From Sphagnum compactum (taxonomy: Eukaryota > Bryophyta > Sphagnopsida > Sphagnales): 64,000 bases of DNA. A program made the position numbers and the translations under genes. This document shows, piece after piece, positions 11,641 to 24,029 of this stretch (the first letter of the stretch is position 1; each line of letters starts with the position of its first letter). Below the pieces are notes generated by a model, which worked only from the letters and a program-made list of their open reading frames with translations, did not search any database and had not been told where the DNA came from. The stretch covers positions 25,968,213 to 26,032,212 of the forward strand of contig OZ234493.1 of NCBI GenBank assembly GCA_965153455.1, read 5' to 3'.

Positions 11641-13100
11641 GGTAGCCAAAAGTATAGACGGATGTTTTAACTTTATTTTTTCTACTTTCATATCTGTTTG
11701 TTTATAGCTAAATTTGGCTGAATCTTCTTCATGTAGACGATCGCCAGTTAGGCTATAACACAAAATTGATATTAGAAAATACAGAAAGAAATGACGCAAA
11801 AGAAGGAAATACGGTACGTACTCCGCGGGTACGAAGGAACCTCGTCAGTCAACACGCTAAACTATCTCCGTCTTTTCTGTTCACACTTGGAATTTTCACC
11901 ACTCTGTCCTTTTTCAATGGGTTGCTTGCTTTTGATTGGGTGCCCTGTAAAGACACGAGGAAGAACGTGGCATTGACTAGTTTGAGATCCCAAAGCAACA
12001 AGCGCCGCCTTGGGACCTCAAAATCATTATGCATCATGCACCCCTCCCTCCGCCTTTCCATGGAGTAAGGCCTAATTTGAGGTCTCAATGCTTGATCCTT
12101 CACATGTCTTGGGACCTCAATGAAGGATCTCCCCCAGCAGAAGAACCCTAGAGCATTATGCCTGGGGAGCTCCCTCAATTTTATATGTTCCCACGTTCCC
12201 ATGGAAATATTTATTTTCTATAAACTGAGAAAGAAGGGAGGAAACAAGCGGTTCTGCCACGAGAGGCCTTGTCCTTGAAAACAAGGCATTACATTTAATG
12301 TTCTACTATGAACTCAAGTTATATTGGATGAAGGTTTGTTGGCTTTATAGAAGATCATAAATTTATTTTTTCACATTTGTACTAAAAAGTAAAGTTTTCT
12401 AATCATCTTAGAATTCATTGTGCATATTTAAAAATTGAAACCATAGTTCCATTGTCTTTTCTTTAAACATACAAATGAATATAGAGTTGTAAATAATTAT
12501 ATTGTTTAAGAAAATCCAAGTTTTTCAAACTTGGATATTGTACATAATTTTTGGCAATGTGCATGAGGTATTTCAATGTTCAAAACAAATATCAATATTG
12601 AATGGATATAATTTACATGGAAAGATTTTTATTTTTAATCTCATTTTCATTTTGAGGTTTGAGATTTGGCAATTCTTATATTTGTTTTTGTCACATTTTG
12701 GGTTTAGGTTTTCCATGAAAGGTGTTTTGTTATGATGTTTGATGGGTGTACATGTGGATAAAAAATAGTTCAATTTTGTTTTGTCTTGCTTTTTATATTT
12801 ATGATTTATTTTTGCGCATGGTCCATGGAAAAAAATGTAAATAAGCAAATTCAAGCCAAAGGTGCCAACATTTTGAGAGTAATTAATTAGGTGGAAAATG
12901 CAACATTTACATGCATATTTTCACAAATGCTACACTTTAAATAAATGGAGACATTAAGTTTTTTGTTATACATTGGAAGTGTGTTTGATAATTTGAATGG
13001 AATATAAATTGGTTTGTGAAAATTTGACCAATATGCTTTTGGTACACCAGATTTGCATTCATTTCCAAGGACACTTGCCCATATATGGTCCAATTGAGAT
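11641..13100. other. AT-rich intergenic DNA, no gene seen
   Basis: No protein family is recognised on either strand. Around 11990-12125 the motif TTGGGACCTCAA and variants (gaggtc, gacctca) occur several times in both orientations, suggesting a small fold-back remnant. The remainder is AT-rich. Confidence 0.35.
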
Positions 13101-13134
13101 CCAGCTTTTATGGTGCTTTCACTAAATTGTGATT

Positions 13135-13317
13135 TTAATTAGAATTTATCCCTGAAATATAATAGTTCTTGTTTTTTTTTTTTTGGTTATTGTCTTTTAG
13201 AATGTCAACATTAAAATCTAGCATAATGATTATTGGACAATGTTTGGGAGATTCTTGAATTATAGTTTGAAGATTGTTTAGGAATGTAGAAATTGAACAT
13301 GAATGAGTTCTATACAC
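13135..13317 (-). pseudogene. Helentron C-terminal endonuclease fragment
   Basis: A 60-residue frame contains STFLNNLQTII followed by CPIIIMLDFNVDIL, matching the GDFN(I/V)D(I/L) motif of the exonuclease-endonuclease-phosphatase (AP-like) endonucleases of LINEs. Helentrons carry such a domain fused behind the helicase, whereas classical plant Helitrons do not. The position after the PIF1 helicase on the same strand fits this. It is a fragment only; the G of GDFN is replaced by L. Confidence 0.6.
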
Positions 13318-14116
13318 ACATACAATATGTATTGTTTTTCATGCATTAGTATTAAAAGTTGTTGCTATATATTCTAAACCATCACTAATTATTGTATTGA
13401 AGGAATATAAGTGCATGTGTATATCATACATCATTGTTAACCCATGACCATCATGGATTGAAATATATGAATATTTCAATGAATTTATAAATTTGTGCAC
13501 ATTTGTTGATGCATGGTGTATTCATATTTCTGTAAAACATAAAATATGAAACATTTGAAGGTTATGATCATGATTAATGTCTTCGTAATGTTGGCATAAA
13601 GAAGTTGTATTCAAAGCTTATATAATTACATGAAAATTGTGTAAGTCTTTTAATTAAGGAATTAATGGTATTCAAGTTGTAATTGTTTTCAATCTATTCA
13701 TTTCTACCTGTACTCTTGGATCCACATAAAAATTTTCATGTTGGAAAGGAACTAACAAAAATAGTTTATCTTTTGTTCAAATGTGGGATAATGTTATATA
13801 TGTTAACCCATTTTTTAAACATTAGTGCGATCAAAAACTAATTCATCTAGTGACAATCTTTGATATCAATGAATGGTTCTTACTATTGCAAGTTGAATTA
13901 GACATTGAATCCTTGTCATGATAAATTATTAGGATTTACCATTCTTATGTCTTTCATGATAGGTTCAATTGGTCTCCATTTTGATTCAACGTTGTTGTCA
14001 TATAATGACTATTTTTTTTCTTCTTAGTGTTCCAATTTTAAAATTTTGAAACATTATCCATATAATGGTTTTTTCACGATATGTTGTTGATACTTTTAAA
14101 ATGCCATCAACTCCAT

Positions 14117-15010
14117 TCACAAAACCATCAAATAATGCATAGTTACGAACACATAATTCAACCAACATATCTTTTTTTTATTAATTGTAGAATGCAAATC
14201 TGCAAATTTACTTGGATTGTTTGAGAGTTTGTAAGATGGTGGGCATGATTGATGGTTAATGTCCATTGCTTTGAAAATAAACATGGGACCTAATGTGTTA
14301 GTGAACACATTTTCATTGTGTTTTTGCACAAGCTTATTATTATAAAATAAATACGGAATAATAAAAATGTTGGGTGGTTGTTGATTACAAATTGAATTTA
14401 TAAATTCAATATCTTTAGTATTTTTTGTTGTAGTACAAAATTTGTTCAAAGTTTGTATAAAGACCATATTAGACTGTCACATAACTTTATTTAGTTCATA
14501 ACATTAGACATATGTTTGCCAAAAATTTAATGTTAATGCATTAACATTATCTTTGATATTTTGAAAGATCCAACTATCTTTCATAGGGGGTGTTTGATAG
14601 AAATCACCTATCATGATCACGTTAACACCACCAAAAAACTTGTTTTGAATGTGTTTTATGGACCTTAGCCTATTATCTATATCATTAAACATTCTAGCAC
14701 CAACAAGCTATGTTTCACCTATCATAACAAGTTGTAATTGTTCATATCAACATGTAAACCTATTTAATGAATCTGATGATAAGTTTGATTAACTAAATAA
14801 GGATTATTGGACGAGTATGTTCAATGCTAAATGTATTGTTAAACTGTCAATATTGAAAGTAGCTTTACCTATTAATGTCATAAGTAAAGCCTTGGTTTTT
14901 GTTAAATCAAAAGATATGTTTTTATTGTATAATCATAATAATCCTTGAATTATGAATTTCAATGTAAAAGTTTTACCAATTCCAACACCCCCTGTCAAAA
15001 ATAAACATAT
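14117..15010 (-). pseudogene. Helentron PIF1-like helicase, broken
   Basis: The Walker A motif GGVGIGKT is readable at about 14972-14995 in a context (LFLTGGVGIGKTFTLKF) typical of PIF1-family transposon helicases. Downstream on the same strand come FFGGVNVIMIGDFYQTPP (14504-14692), matching the motif II/III region, and then IPYLFYNNKLVQKHN within 14117-14467, a conserved C-terminal helicase block. The helicase would unwind DNA during rolling-circle transposition. Stop codons and frameshifts lie between blocks, so no functional protein is made. Confidence 0.85.
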
Positions 15011-15770
15011 CGATCTATCAAGATACAATTTGTTTTTATGCATAACATCATCAAATATTAATATTTTTTTCATTTAATTGTCTAAATAAACTACGATATT
15101 CAAATTATTCCATCATCATGGAATATGATGATTTTGTGAAATTTTCATCTTTTAAAAATTGTGATTTTTGATTTGAGATCCATTACATAATCAAATGATA
15201 AAGTCAGATCGTAAATCATAATGTTCAACATTGATTGTGTTTGTTACAGGAGTTGTAGGATGTGGATCATTTACTTCATTATCTATATCGTTAGTCCAAA
15301 TGTTAGTTGAATGTAATGGTTTTGATTTTAAATATATTGAATCATCCATTTTTTAATATTTAGATATGGTAATTGGTAGTTGAAAATAGATTAATCTTAG
15401 AAATGTCATCATGTTGTTGACAATATGCATCATGTTAGGTTACATTAGTTCCAAGTTGCAAGTTTTTTTAATTTCGAAATAATGAATACAATAAAACTTG
15501 TTCTTTCAACCAAATTTCAATATTTTATATTTATTATAATTTACAAACCTAATAATTTTGGGTTTGCAATGTTTTAAAATCTTTTTTTAATGTTAAAAAA
15601 GAGAACCAAACTCTGTTAATGATAACAATTCATATTTGATAAAGACGATTAATATATTTGTTTATGATCAATCAACACATTATATCAATTGAATTTGGTT
15701 TCAATTCATTTAATGCAACTTGTGATTTTAACACATAAGCATGTTTTTCAAAAGGAAAAGTATTTATGAA

Positions 15771-16061
15771 TTAAGATGTTCGAGATGAATGATATAATGG
15801 TAAAGAAACCACAAGGTAAGCAAAAGTTGAACAACCATTTGTTTGGGCATTAAGAAAAGCATTACCTAACTTTTGAATTTTTATATTTGCATCTATATTA
15901 TTTGCAATGCATTTTTTTATGATAGAATGTAGTTTTGATGTTATTGATTTATCTATTTTTGTCGTATATGATGTGTAATATGTTGCAGTTGCATATGGGT
16001 CCAAAATAAGTTGAATATCTATATACAAACCATAAATGAGCAACACATATACTAAATGCAT
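15771..16061 (-). pseudogene. Helentron Rep, tyrosine region
   Basis: The 96-residue frame contains DPYATATYYTSYTTKIDKS, matching the (Y)xxxYxxK catalytic-tyrosine area of Rep HUH nucleases, then KLGNAFLNAQ and VVSLPLYHSSRT, blocks that normally follow in Helentron Rep proteins. It acts with the HxH motif about 450 bases upstream on the same strand to nick and rejoin DNA. Confidence 0.75.
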
Positions 16062-16460
16062 TAGTTTTTATGTTTTTAGGAGTTCATTTTAAGAAAATGT
16101 GTGACTTTGTTAATTTATTTCAAACCTAATATATATGTACTTTTGCCAAGGTTTGAAAAATTTAGGTATTCAAAAAATGATATACCATCATTTTTTTTAA
16201 TCTTTGAAATATTGAAATATTTTGTTTGATTGTGTTTGGGGGTATTATTGTGAAAATGGATAATTTCCATTTATTTGAAAAGGTTCTAAAATTTTTGTTT
16301 CACACATAGGAGGGAATGGGTAATGAAATCTACAAATAACATGGTTTTTTTTCTTACATGTACATGTGTGTTGTTAATGTTGTTGTGCATTTTGTAACAT
16401 GTTTGGTAACAATGATAGATCATAAAATATGTACATGTTTACAAACTATTCGATTTCTTC

Positions 16461-16565
16461 ATTTGTGCGCACTCCATACATAGGTGCATGTTTTATCCAT
16501 AAAAGTCCATGGTCATGTTTGCTCCCACGATTTTGCAATTCAGTGACAAAAACAATAATCAGAAA
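16461..16565 (-). pseudogene. Helentron Rep, HUH metal-binding motif
   Basis: Read on the minus strand, this short segment gives LQNRGSKHDHGLLWIKHAP, with the HxH (HDH) signature of HUH endonucleases preceded by the usual (E)xQ(N)RG. The motif is intact although the surrounding frame is interrupted. It lies between the DUF6570-like block and the tyrosine block, the order expected for a Helentron Rep. Confidence 0.75.
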
Positions 16566-17189
16566 TACATCCAAAAAGAGAATGATATTTGTGATAAGTT
16601 TATGGAAACAAAATGTTTTATGATTGTAATATCTTACACATGTGACAGGGTCAATTCATATTAATTTTGTTATATGAATAGATTGGAGGTCTTTTATTTT
16701 ATTTGGAAGATTTCATTTTGAAACATGTAATGTGTGTAAATTTTTAATGAAAGGATCCCATAATCTTTCAGCAAATATAAAAGTGATAAAGAACGTTGGA
16801 GGACCAAGTTGTCAAATCATTGCAAATAATTTTTTTGCAACCTTTCAAAAGAATCAGGTGAATTACATAAACCTTTCAAATCATAATAACTTAAATATGA
16901 TATGAAGATATTATTTAAATTTGGTTATCTTGTACTTGATAGGTTTTTAAAGTTTTACCACACAGTTTTCCTTTTCGTATTCACACCCAACCAAAACTTA
17001 TAACTTTTTGGATGGAAACTTTAGCAACTTAAAAAAAAGTTGGAGATATTTGTTGAAAAATCCCTAAATTTATGAAATAATTCCCATTGAACTGTTTGTT
17101 GATATGAAAAACCTTCAATATTTTATCGAATTACCTCTAGAACAATGTTGAAAATTTTAGTTCTTCTTAATGTTTATTTTTAAATAAAC

Positions 17190-17640
17190 CTAAAGGGTGA
17201 AATTTTTGACTTGGAACAATAGAATATATAGTATTTTCATAATCCATAATTTTTGGAGCATGTAAAAATTATGTATCATTGATTCTATTGGTGTACAATG
17301 TATTTCTTCATTGTCAAAATCAAAGTTATCATATGATGCATTACTATAAATAAGAATTTGAGATTCTGATTTCATATGCAAAGCAAACAAACTTGTCAAT
17401 TGATGATGAATGGTAACATTCAAATCTTTGTATAATGGTGTTTCAATTCAATTTTGTAAAGCAATCATCACCATATTTGGACAAACATTTCCTGGCATAT
17501 AAGGTGATCTGTACACAAAACGTCATTTAAAAAACACCTATTATTGCACCATCATGTGGTAAACATGGTAATATTGATTGAATTTGATCCACATTTTCAA
17601 GGATATTAATAACAATACCATGCATCTTGTATTGCCCATA
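17190..17640 (-). pseudogene. Helentron DUF6570-like segment
   Basis: Blocks reading VDQIQSILPCLPHDGAIIGVF and YRSPYMPGNVCPNM, then NVTIHHQLTSLFALHM, resemble the DUF6570 domain upstream of Rep in Helentron and related helicase proteins. The function of that domain is not known. Frames are broken by a stop and a frameshift near 17530. Confidence 0.6.
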
Positions 17641-18155
17641 ACATTACCCTTGAAGTTTATAAATTTGAGCAAAAGCAAAATGTGATGAAATAAGACATTC
17701 TTATAATTGTGTTAACTTTTAGACTAATAGAATAATTTTGTTTTAGAAATTTTAATTAGTTTTAATACAAGGGTGGTTTATTTTCACTAATATTACATAA
17801 ACAATTTATACATCTGTATGATGTTGAACTAGGTTCTATTTGAATTCGAAAGTATATAGAAAATTATTTTGACAATTGATTTGAAAACATATAAGTTGCT
17901 TTAAAAAACATAACCTTTCACAACTAAAACATGGAATTATGGGAACATCTTCGATTTTTTTATTATAAATGTCAATGTATATTGAAGTATGTGTATTTTT
18001 TTATATATTAACATTATGTTCTATTTTATTTGATTGAACATCATGTTTTGCAAGAAATTGTTGGTGGGAATTGGTTTTTTTAATTTCTTCAAGAGTGCAT
18101 TGAACATATGACAATTGAACTTTGTCATTTATGAAATATTCTTGTGATTTTTTTG

Positions 18156-18187
<32 letters not shown>

Positions 18188-18687
18188 TTTCATGTGATTT
18201 ATAATTTGTGATCTTTTTTTTTTAATATTTGGAAACATGTTAATGAATTTAAATATTTTTGTGTAATAAGTTAGATTTGGACAAACCTCCAATAATTCAA
18301 AAATATTGTTGTCATAAAGTGCCCAATCAAAAAAAATCTTTTTCTTTCTTGTGTTACATTAGGTTCACCAATTTAATGGGAGTCTTCCATTTGAATTTTG
18401 GGATTTTTAAAAACTTTGATAAGGGGAACTAAAGTGAAAGGATTAGACAAAATTTCATTAACATGAACATTTGTATTTTTTTCAAATTTTTTTGTAAATA
18501 TTGAATATGATTTATAATTTATTCTTTGATAATATTTGTATTACAAGAAATGTTGAACAATGTAACAACATACTCCAATGGTGAATCCCAATTATTTTTC
18601 AAAATGTCCATTAATGTAAAATCAATTTTTTCATTCCAATAAAAACATGTAATTAGTTGCGATAATTGAATAAAAGGTGATTGCATC

Positions 18688-18842
18688 CACTACAACAAAA
18701 GGTGTCCTTGTACGCCAAGTGATTTCACTAGATTTTTGAGTGAATTCATTGGTTGTAGTGAATGGGGACCAGTGAAGAAGTAGTGAATTCACTAGTCTAG
18801 TGAATAGGGACTAGTGAACTGTACCCACATTTTGTAGTAGTG
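18688..18842. mobile_element. CACTA-type MITE, 155 bp, with 3-bp target duplication
   Basis: Begins CACTACAACAAAAGGTGTCC and ends in TTTTGTAGTAGTG, flanked by ATC on both sides (18685-18687 and 18843-18845), a perfect 3-bp target duplication as expected for CACTA/CMC transposons. Interior is rich in GTGAATTCACT-type palindromes. An equally long relative lies at 24913-25067. It is inserted in the Helentron remnant, so it is the younger insertion. Confidence 0.9.
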
Positions 18843-19037
18843 ATCATTGATTTCAAAAAAGATGAAAAGTCATCTAAATCTATGGTAACTTTGGAATCAT
18901 TAATTTGAAAAGTAGGCAAAGACCTAGATAGACCATTAACATATTGAATTGATTCAAAATGTTGAAAACTGTACACTATATGTAATGGGATAAATTGGAA
19001 ATCCATGCCGTATCAAAACATAATGCATTTTGATATT

Positions 19038-19440
19038 TTATTCCAATTGTAAGTTGGCCTTTGTAAATATTGGGTTATCCAAAATATTATAGTAAAAATC
19101 TCCCCATACACCTCTCATATTAAAACGTAATGCTACTCTCGTCACATATTGATGTTCATTTATGACCATGCTTTGATGCAAATCAGACAAAAAATTTGGA
19201 TTTAATTCTTGAATATGACATTGTTGGATTTTTTTGGTATTCAATAATAAAAATTGATTTAAATGTGGCATGTCATTTTGCCTTAATACAAAAGGTGATA
19301 AATGATTATCCAATAAATAAAATATAAAATCAAAAAAACAATCGCCTATTTCACATTTGTATGTTGAAATTAAATGAAGGCCATAGGAATGCAATACATG
19401 TTCAAATGATGAATCAACAAAATTTAATAAAAGTGTTTCC
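19038..19440 (-). pseudogene. Helentron OTU-like cysteine protease domain
   Basis: The frame contains IGDCFFDFIFYLLDN, matching the D-x-x-C/GxCFF catalytic cysteine motif of OTU proteases, a following LSPFVLRQ segment, and further on RGVWGDFYYNIL, matching the conserved W-G block. OTU domains are found in Helentron polyproteins of animals and some plants. The usual G-D-G-N-C is shortened to GDC, so activity is doubtful even before decay. It reads into the segment at 18797-19006 (FQHFESIQYVNGLSRSLPTF), which was cut by the MITE. Confidence 0.6.
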
Positions 19441-19457
19441 ATTATTATGAACTTCAA

Positions 19458-21236
19458 TTTAATGGATACCTATATAAACAAAAACATGGTTCCCACATAA
19501 ACACATTCAAAAAAGATAAAATAAATGACTCATCCAAAATTATTTACTTTTTAAAAAAAAACCCTTGCATTGAAATACTCTTTATATAGGAAAATTGCTT
19601 AGATGGAAAATTGTTTGAATTGAAAATTTGTTAACATTGAAAAATAATAAATCAGAAAAATATTTGTATTAAAAATTTGCATGTATTGAAAAAAAAAAGT
19701 CATTGAAAAACTATTTGCATTAAAAAACTATTTGCACAGAGAAATTGCTTAAATTGAAAAATCATTTTCACTAAAAAACTACTTACATTTAAAAAACTAC
19801 TTGCATTGGAAAAAATGCTTTCATTGAAAAAATTATTTGCATTGAAAAATTGCTTTCATTGGAAAAAAATATTCACATTTAAAAAAGAATCATTGAAAAG
19901 ATTCTTTCCATTAAAAACTACATACATTCAAAAATTGTTTAAATTGAAATTTTGTTTACATTTTAAATATTGCTTTCATTGAAAAAACTACTTCCATTGA
20001 AAAATTATTTCATAAACAAAATGTTGCATTTTTTTAAAAAAATCGGCAATTGATGGAAATTAATGTATGTGACCTTTCCTTTTTCTTTTAAAAAAAACTA
20101 TGAAAATGATTCTATATTATGGGCTATATAAACCAAAATTTTGATATAAGGAGTTTCCGCATATTTAAAGGGTAACTATAGAAAGGCCACATAAAAACTA
20201 TCAGCAAACTTAATGTCTAAAAGGGTTTTTGTTTAGAAATTGATTTTGATTCATCAAAATGAAGCTTGTGTTTCACACTACATTGGACATTATCACCAGG
20301 AATAATTATCGAAGGGGTAACCAAACCTTCGCCCTTCAAACTGGTTTCTGCTAGTGGGATAAATTGTTTGATATATTTTTTAAAGCCAACAAGGGCAGAT
20401 GTGGTTGACAAATGAAATTTAACATGAATTGCGAATTGAAATGAAGAGTTGAACTTGTTTTGGACTACGTAAATCTAAGAATTCAGATTTTGTCATATGC
20501 ACAATTACTTCAAGTCATTTGCTTTCAATAGTCAATAACACATATTCATCATTGCTTGCAATGGAACCATGAAGAAAGCTTAATTTTTGAATCATTGATT
20601 TTGAATGAAAAACATTACAAATAAACATCACCCATTAGAGAAATGGTGACGTCTACTACATGACGATTTCCACATACTTTTTGAAATGGAGGTGCAACAA
20701 GGCTAACTATGGCAACATTCCAATCACCTAGAAAAAAAAGAAAATATGCTCAAACAAAAAGGTAAATGAAGATGAACATAAACATACAAAAAATGTGAAA
20801 AAAGGTAGATCAATCAAGAAAGAAATGAAACCATGCACACACATACACATAATATGTAAACAAAAAGAATGAAATGCATAAGAAGTGCATGATAAAAGAT
20901 GTTATGGAAATGTAATAATTTAAAAAATTAATATTTAAAGAAAAAACAAAGATCTTGCTGATTTAAAATCAATTCCAATGATTTTTGTGACATTAGATGC
21001 ACTAAAAAGGGGACCATAAAATATTTTCAATGTTCAAAGGCTCTTGACCAATGTGAAAAAATTTATAAAACTTTATTTACAAAGGTTTTTCACATACTTA
21101 TTTACTTACCATATTAAAATTACAATATGTTCTTCTTTGAAAACACATTCCAAACATTTTATCCCATATTTTGTACCCAAAAAGGAATTCCATTGGATTA
21201 TATAAAGACATTTTTTTCACTTTTAACACTACTAGG
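19458..21236. other. AT-rich flank of the Helentron, no gene confirmed
   Basis: From about 19560 to 20040 the phrase 'attgaaaaat(t/a)...cattgaaaaa' recurs at irregular 20-40 base spacing, forming a diffuse degenerate tandem repeat. A minus frame at 20217-20411 reads like protein but has no recognised domain. It may be a decayed accessory part of the transposon. Confidence 0.4.
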
Positions 21237-21649
21237 AAATGCGTCCTAGTTCACTATGGGTTTCACTAGATTTTTGAGTGAATTTGGACGATTTCACTAA
21301 GTGAAATTGTTTAACCCCCTAGTGAACGGGGACCAGTTGCTACGGACAATGACTTGTTTTACTAGTAATTAGTGAAATAAGGTTATTCTCAAGTGAAATA
21401 CAAATTTACCAAACCATTCACTTGCTAGTTAATTAACTAACCAGTATGGAAATTAATTAAATTTTAATTATTTAATATATAATGCTATTGATAATTTCAT
21501 GATTTTTAAAGCCCATTATTTATTGACACGTGTCACTACTTACGTTAGGTTAAAAACCTAGCCTAGGTAGGTAGGTAGGTAGGTCACGTAATCAACCTAG
21601 GCACCTAACCTAGGAATTCGATAGGAGAATATTTGGTCAACATACCATG

Positions 21650-21745
21650 TTGACCACACACAGCACCACCCATGAGGTTTGATCCCTTGACCTTTGGAAT
21701 GGGGGCAAACACCTTTACCATCAAACCACCCCACTTCTTGTGATA
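21650..21745 (-). repeat. tRNA-derived (SINE-like) fragment inside the CACTA element
   Basis: On the minus strand the sequence has an A-box-like TGGTTTGATGGTAAAGG followed about 35 bases later by a B-box-like GGTCAAGGGATCAAACC. The arrangement resembles the tRNA-related head of plant SINEs. No anticodon arm, intact cloverleaf, SINE body or target duplication was recognised, so it is a remnant. Confidence 0.4.
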
Positions 21746-21849
21746 ATATGTTACATTACATTCTATTTATCAAATACTTCATTTTGAACATTACAAAAAT
21801 ATAAACTTTGAAAATTGTCAATCCTAAACAATTATAATATATGGCTATT

Positions 21850-22960
21850 GGTTGTTTTTTTATTAGTGCTATTAGTGGTTATTAATGGCTATTGGTACCT
21901 ATTCTATTTGTGGTTATTAATGTTTTTTAGTGGTTATTCTATTAATAGTTATTGGTGGTTATTCTGTTAATGGCCATCAGTAGTTATTCTATTGGTGGCT
22001 ATTCTATTAATGGCTACTGTGGCTATTCTATTAATAGTTATTCGTGATTAATGTATTTATGGCTATTGGTGGTTATTCTATTAATGGCTATTGGTGGCTA
22101 TTTTATTAATGGTTATTCGTGATTAATTTATTGATGGATATTGGTGCCTACTCTATTAATGGTTATTGGTGGCTAATATATTATGGCTATTTATGATTAA
22201 TCTATTAATGGCTATTGGTGGTTAATCTATTAATGGCTATTGGTGGCTAATCTATTAATGGCTATTGGTGACTAATCTATTAATGGCTATTGGTGGCTAT
22301 TCTATTAATGGCTACTAGTGGCTATTCTATTAATGGCTACTGGTGGTTATTCTATTAATGGCTACTGGTGGCTATTCTATTAACGGGTACTGGTGGTTAT
22401 TCTATTAATAATTATTCGTGATTAATGTATTAATGGCTATTGTGGTTATTTTATTAATGGCTATTCGTGATTAATCTATTACTGGGTATTGGTGGCTATT
22501 TTATTAATGGTTATTCATGATTAATCTATTAATGGATATTGGTGGCTATTCTATTAATGGCTATTGGTGGCTAATCTATTAATGGTTATTGGTGGCTATT
22601 CTATTAATGGCTATTGGTGGCTAATCTATTAATGGCTATTGGCGGCTTTCTATTAATGACTTTTGGTGGCTATTATATTAATGGCTATTGGTGGCTATTC
22701 TATTAATGGCTATTGGTGGCTATTCTATTAATGGCTATTGGTGGCTATTCTATTAATGGCTATTGGTGGCTATTCTATTAATGGCTATTGGTGGCTATTC
22801 TATTAATGGCTATTGGTGGCTATTCTATTAATGGCTATTGGTGGCTATTCTATTAATGGTTATTGGTGGCTATTCTATTAATGGCTATTCGTGATTAATC
22901 TATTAATGGCTATTGGTGGCTATTTTATTAATGGCTATTGGTGGTTATTGACGGCTATTT
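21850..22960. repeat. 25-bp minisatellite (GGCTATTGGTGGCTATTCTATTAAT-type units)
   Basis: More than 1 kb consists of tandem units built on ATGGCTATTGGTGGCTATTC + TATTA (25 bases). Copies are most uniform at about 22680-22900 and degenerate towards both ends, where units mix GGTTATT, CGTGATTAAT and TACTGG variants. The array lies entirely inside the CACTA element. Homogenisation in the centre suggests recent unequal exchange or slippage. Confidence 0.9.
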
Positions 22961-24029
22961 TATTATGGTTATTAATGGTTATTGTATTATAAGTTATTAT
23001 TGGTTATTATATGTTATATTACAACTATTGGTGATTATTGTATTATAAATTATTGTTTGATATTCTATGTTATAATATCATAGGCTATTGGTAGTTATTA
23101 TATTGTAGGGTATTTAAAATTATTTTTCATAAGTTATTATTTTCTATTTTAAGTTATTTTTACCTTAGGCCATTATATTATTTTTAGATTATTTTAAAGT
23201 TATTATGCTTCGGATAAAATCATTTATAATAACATTAAGTAGAATGACCTTGAATAATTTAAAGTATAACTTGAAATAACATACATTAATTTAAAATAAA
23301 TAACCTAAGGTATAGCCTAAAGTTAGTTGAATAATTTAATTTTAAATAATTTAAAAGCTTGTAATAAATTAGTTAATATACTTTAAGGTACAATAACATA
23401 TAATAATTTAGGGTACAATAATTTATAATAGCCTATAATAACATAAAATATAAGTTAGAATAACTAAAGTAGTTTAAAATAATATAGGGTATATCATAAA
23501 GTAACATAGATAGAATATTAAAAAAAACATAGAAATAAACATATTTGCTATAGTAAATTGTAATAGTGAATTATGTTAACTATAAATGAAACATGATGTC
23601 TACATAGTGATATTATAATGAAATAATTTTCACTAGGTGAAATGAGTAAAATGCAATGAAGTTATTTCACTTTTAAGGTCCCATAGTGATTTAAGCTAGT
23701 AAACTACACCCCACTTTGGTAGTAGTGTAATAACAACAATGTATATTATGTCTAATATGCAATGGAACATGGATTTTTATTCTTTAGATAATTCTAATTT
23801 TAAAAAGTCATCTCAATGTAATTTTTTTTTAATAGGCCATTCTAAGAAAAAAATCATGTGGCCGTTTAATTCTCCGTTCTTTAAAAAGGAAACAATCAAA
23901 TGGTTCTTTTTGTTTTTTTTTTTTTTAACATTAAATTTGGGTCTCCTTTTTTTTTTTTTTTAAATCTCCTTAGGAAGAGGAAAATTAGGTTGGCCACCCA
24001 AATCTCCATATTAACTAGGTGATATATAT

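Larger units (their letters stand above)
13100..19457 (-). mobile_element. Decayed Helentron-type rolling-circle transposon
   Basis: On the minus strand, recognisable domains occur in the order expected for a Helentron/Helitron2 protein: OTU-type cysteine protease (19.44-19.04 kb), DUF6570-like block (17.64-17.2 kb), HUH Rep motif (about 16.5 kb), Rep tyrosine region (16.06-15.77 kb), PIF1 helicase (15.0-14.1 kb) and LINE-like endonuclease (13.3-13.1 kb). Stops and frameshifts separate them, so the element is dead. It is very AT-rich. Termini were not found, so the true ends may lie outside these limits; 19458-20450 may also belong. A CACTA MITE with a perfect target duplication sits inside (18688-18842). 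Confidence 0.85.
21237..23727. mobile_element. Non-autonomous CACTA element, 2.49 kb, TAA target duplication
   Basis: Left end CACTACTAGGAAATGCGTCC and right end TTTGGTAGTAGTG form terminal inverted repeats beginning CACTAC, and TAA is duplicated on both sides (21234-21236 and 23728-23730). Subterminal sequence carries repeated TTTCACT/AGTGAAA motifs on both sides, as expected for transposase binding in this superfamily. There is no transposase; the interior is a long minisatellite plus AT-rich filler. It probably moved with enzyme from elsewhere. Confidence 0.88.

Noticed and set aside
11010-11799. Long minus frames (175 and 187 residues) upstream of msrA
   Set aside because: They are rich in S, L and F from CT/GAAA simple sequence; the msrA start codon at 11013 explains the region as leader and promoter.
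21850-22960. CRISPR-like array
   Set aside because: Units are contiguous 25-bp tandem repeats without unique spacers, in a plant nuclear context.
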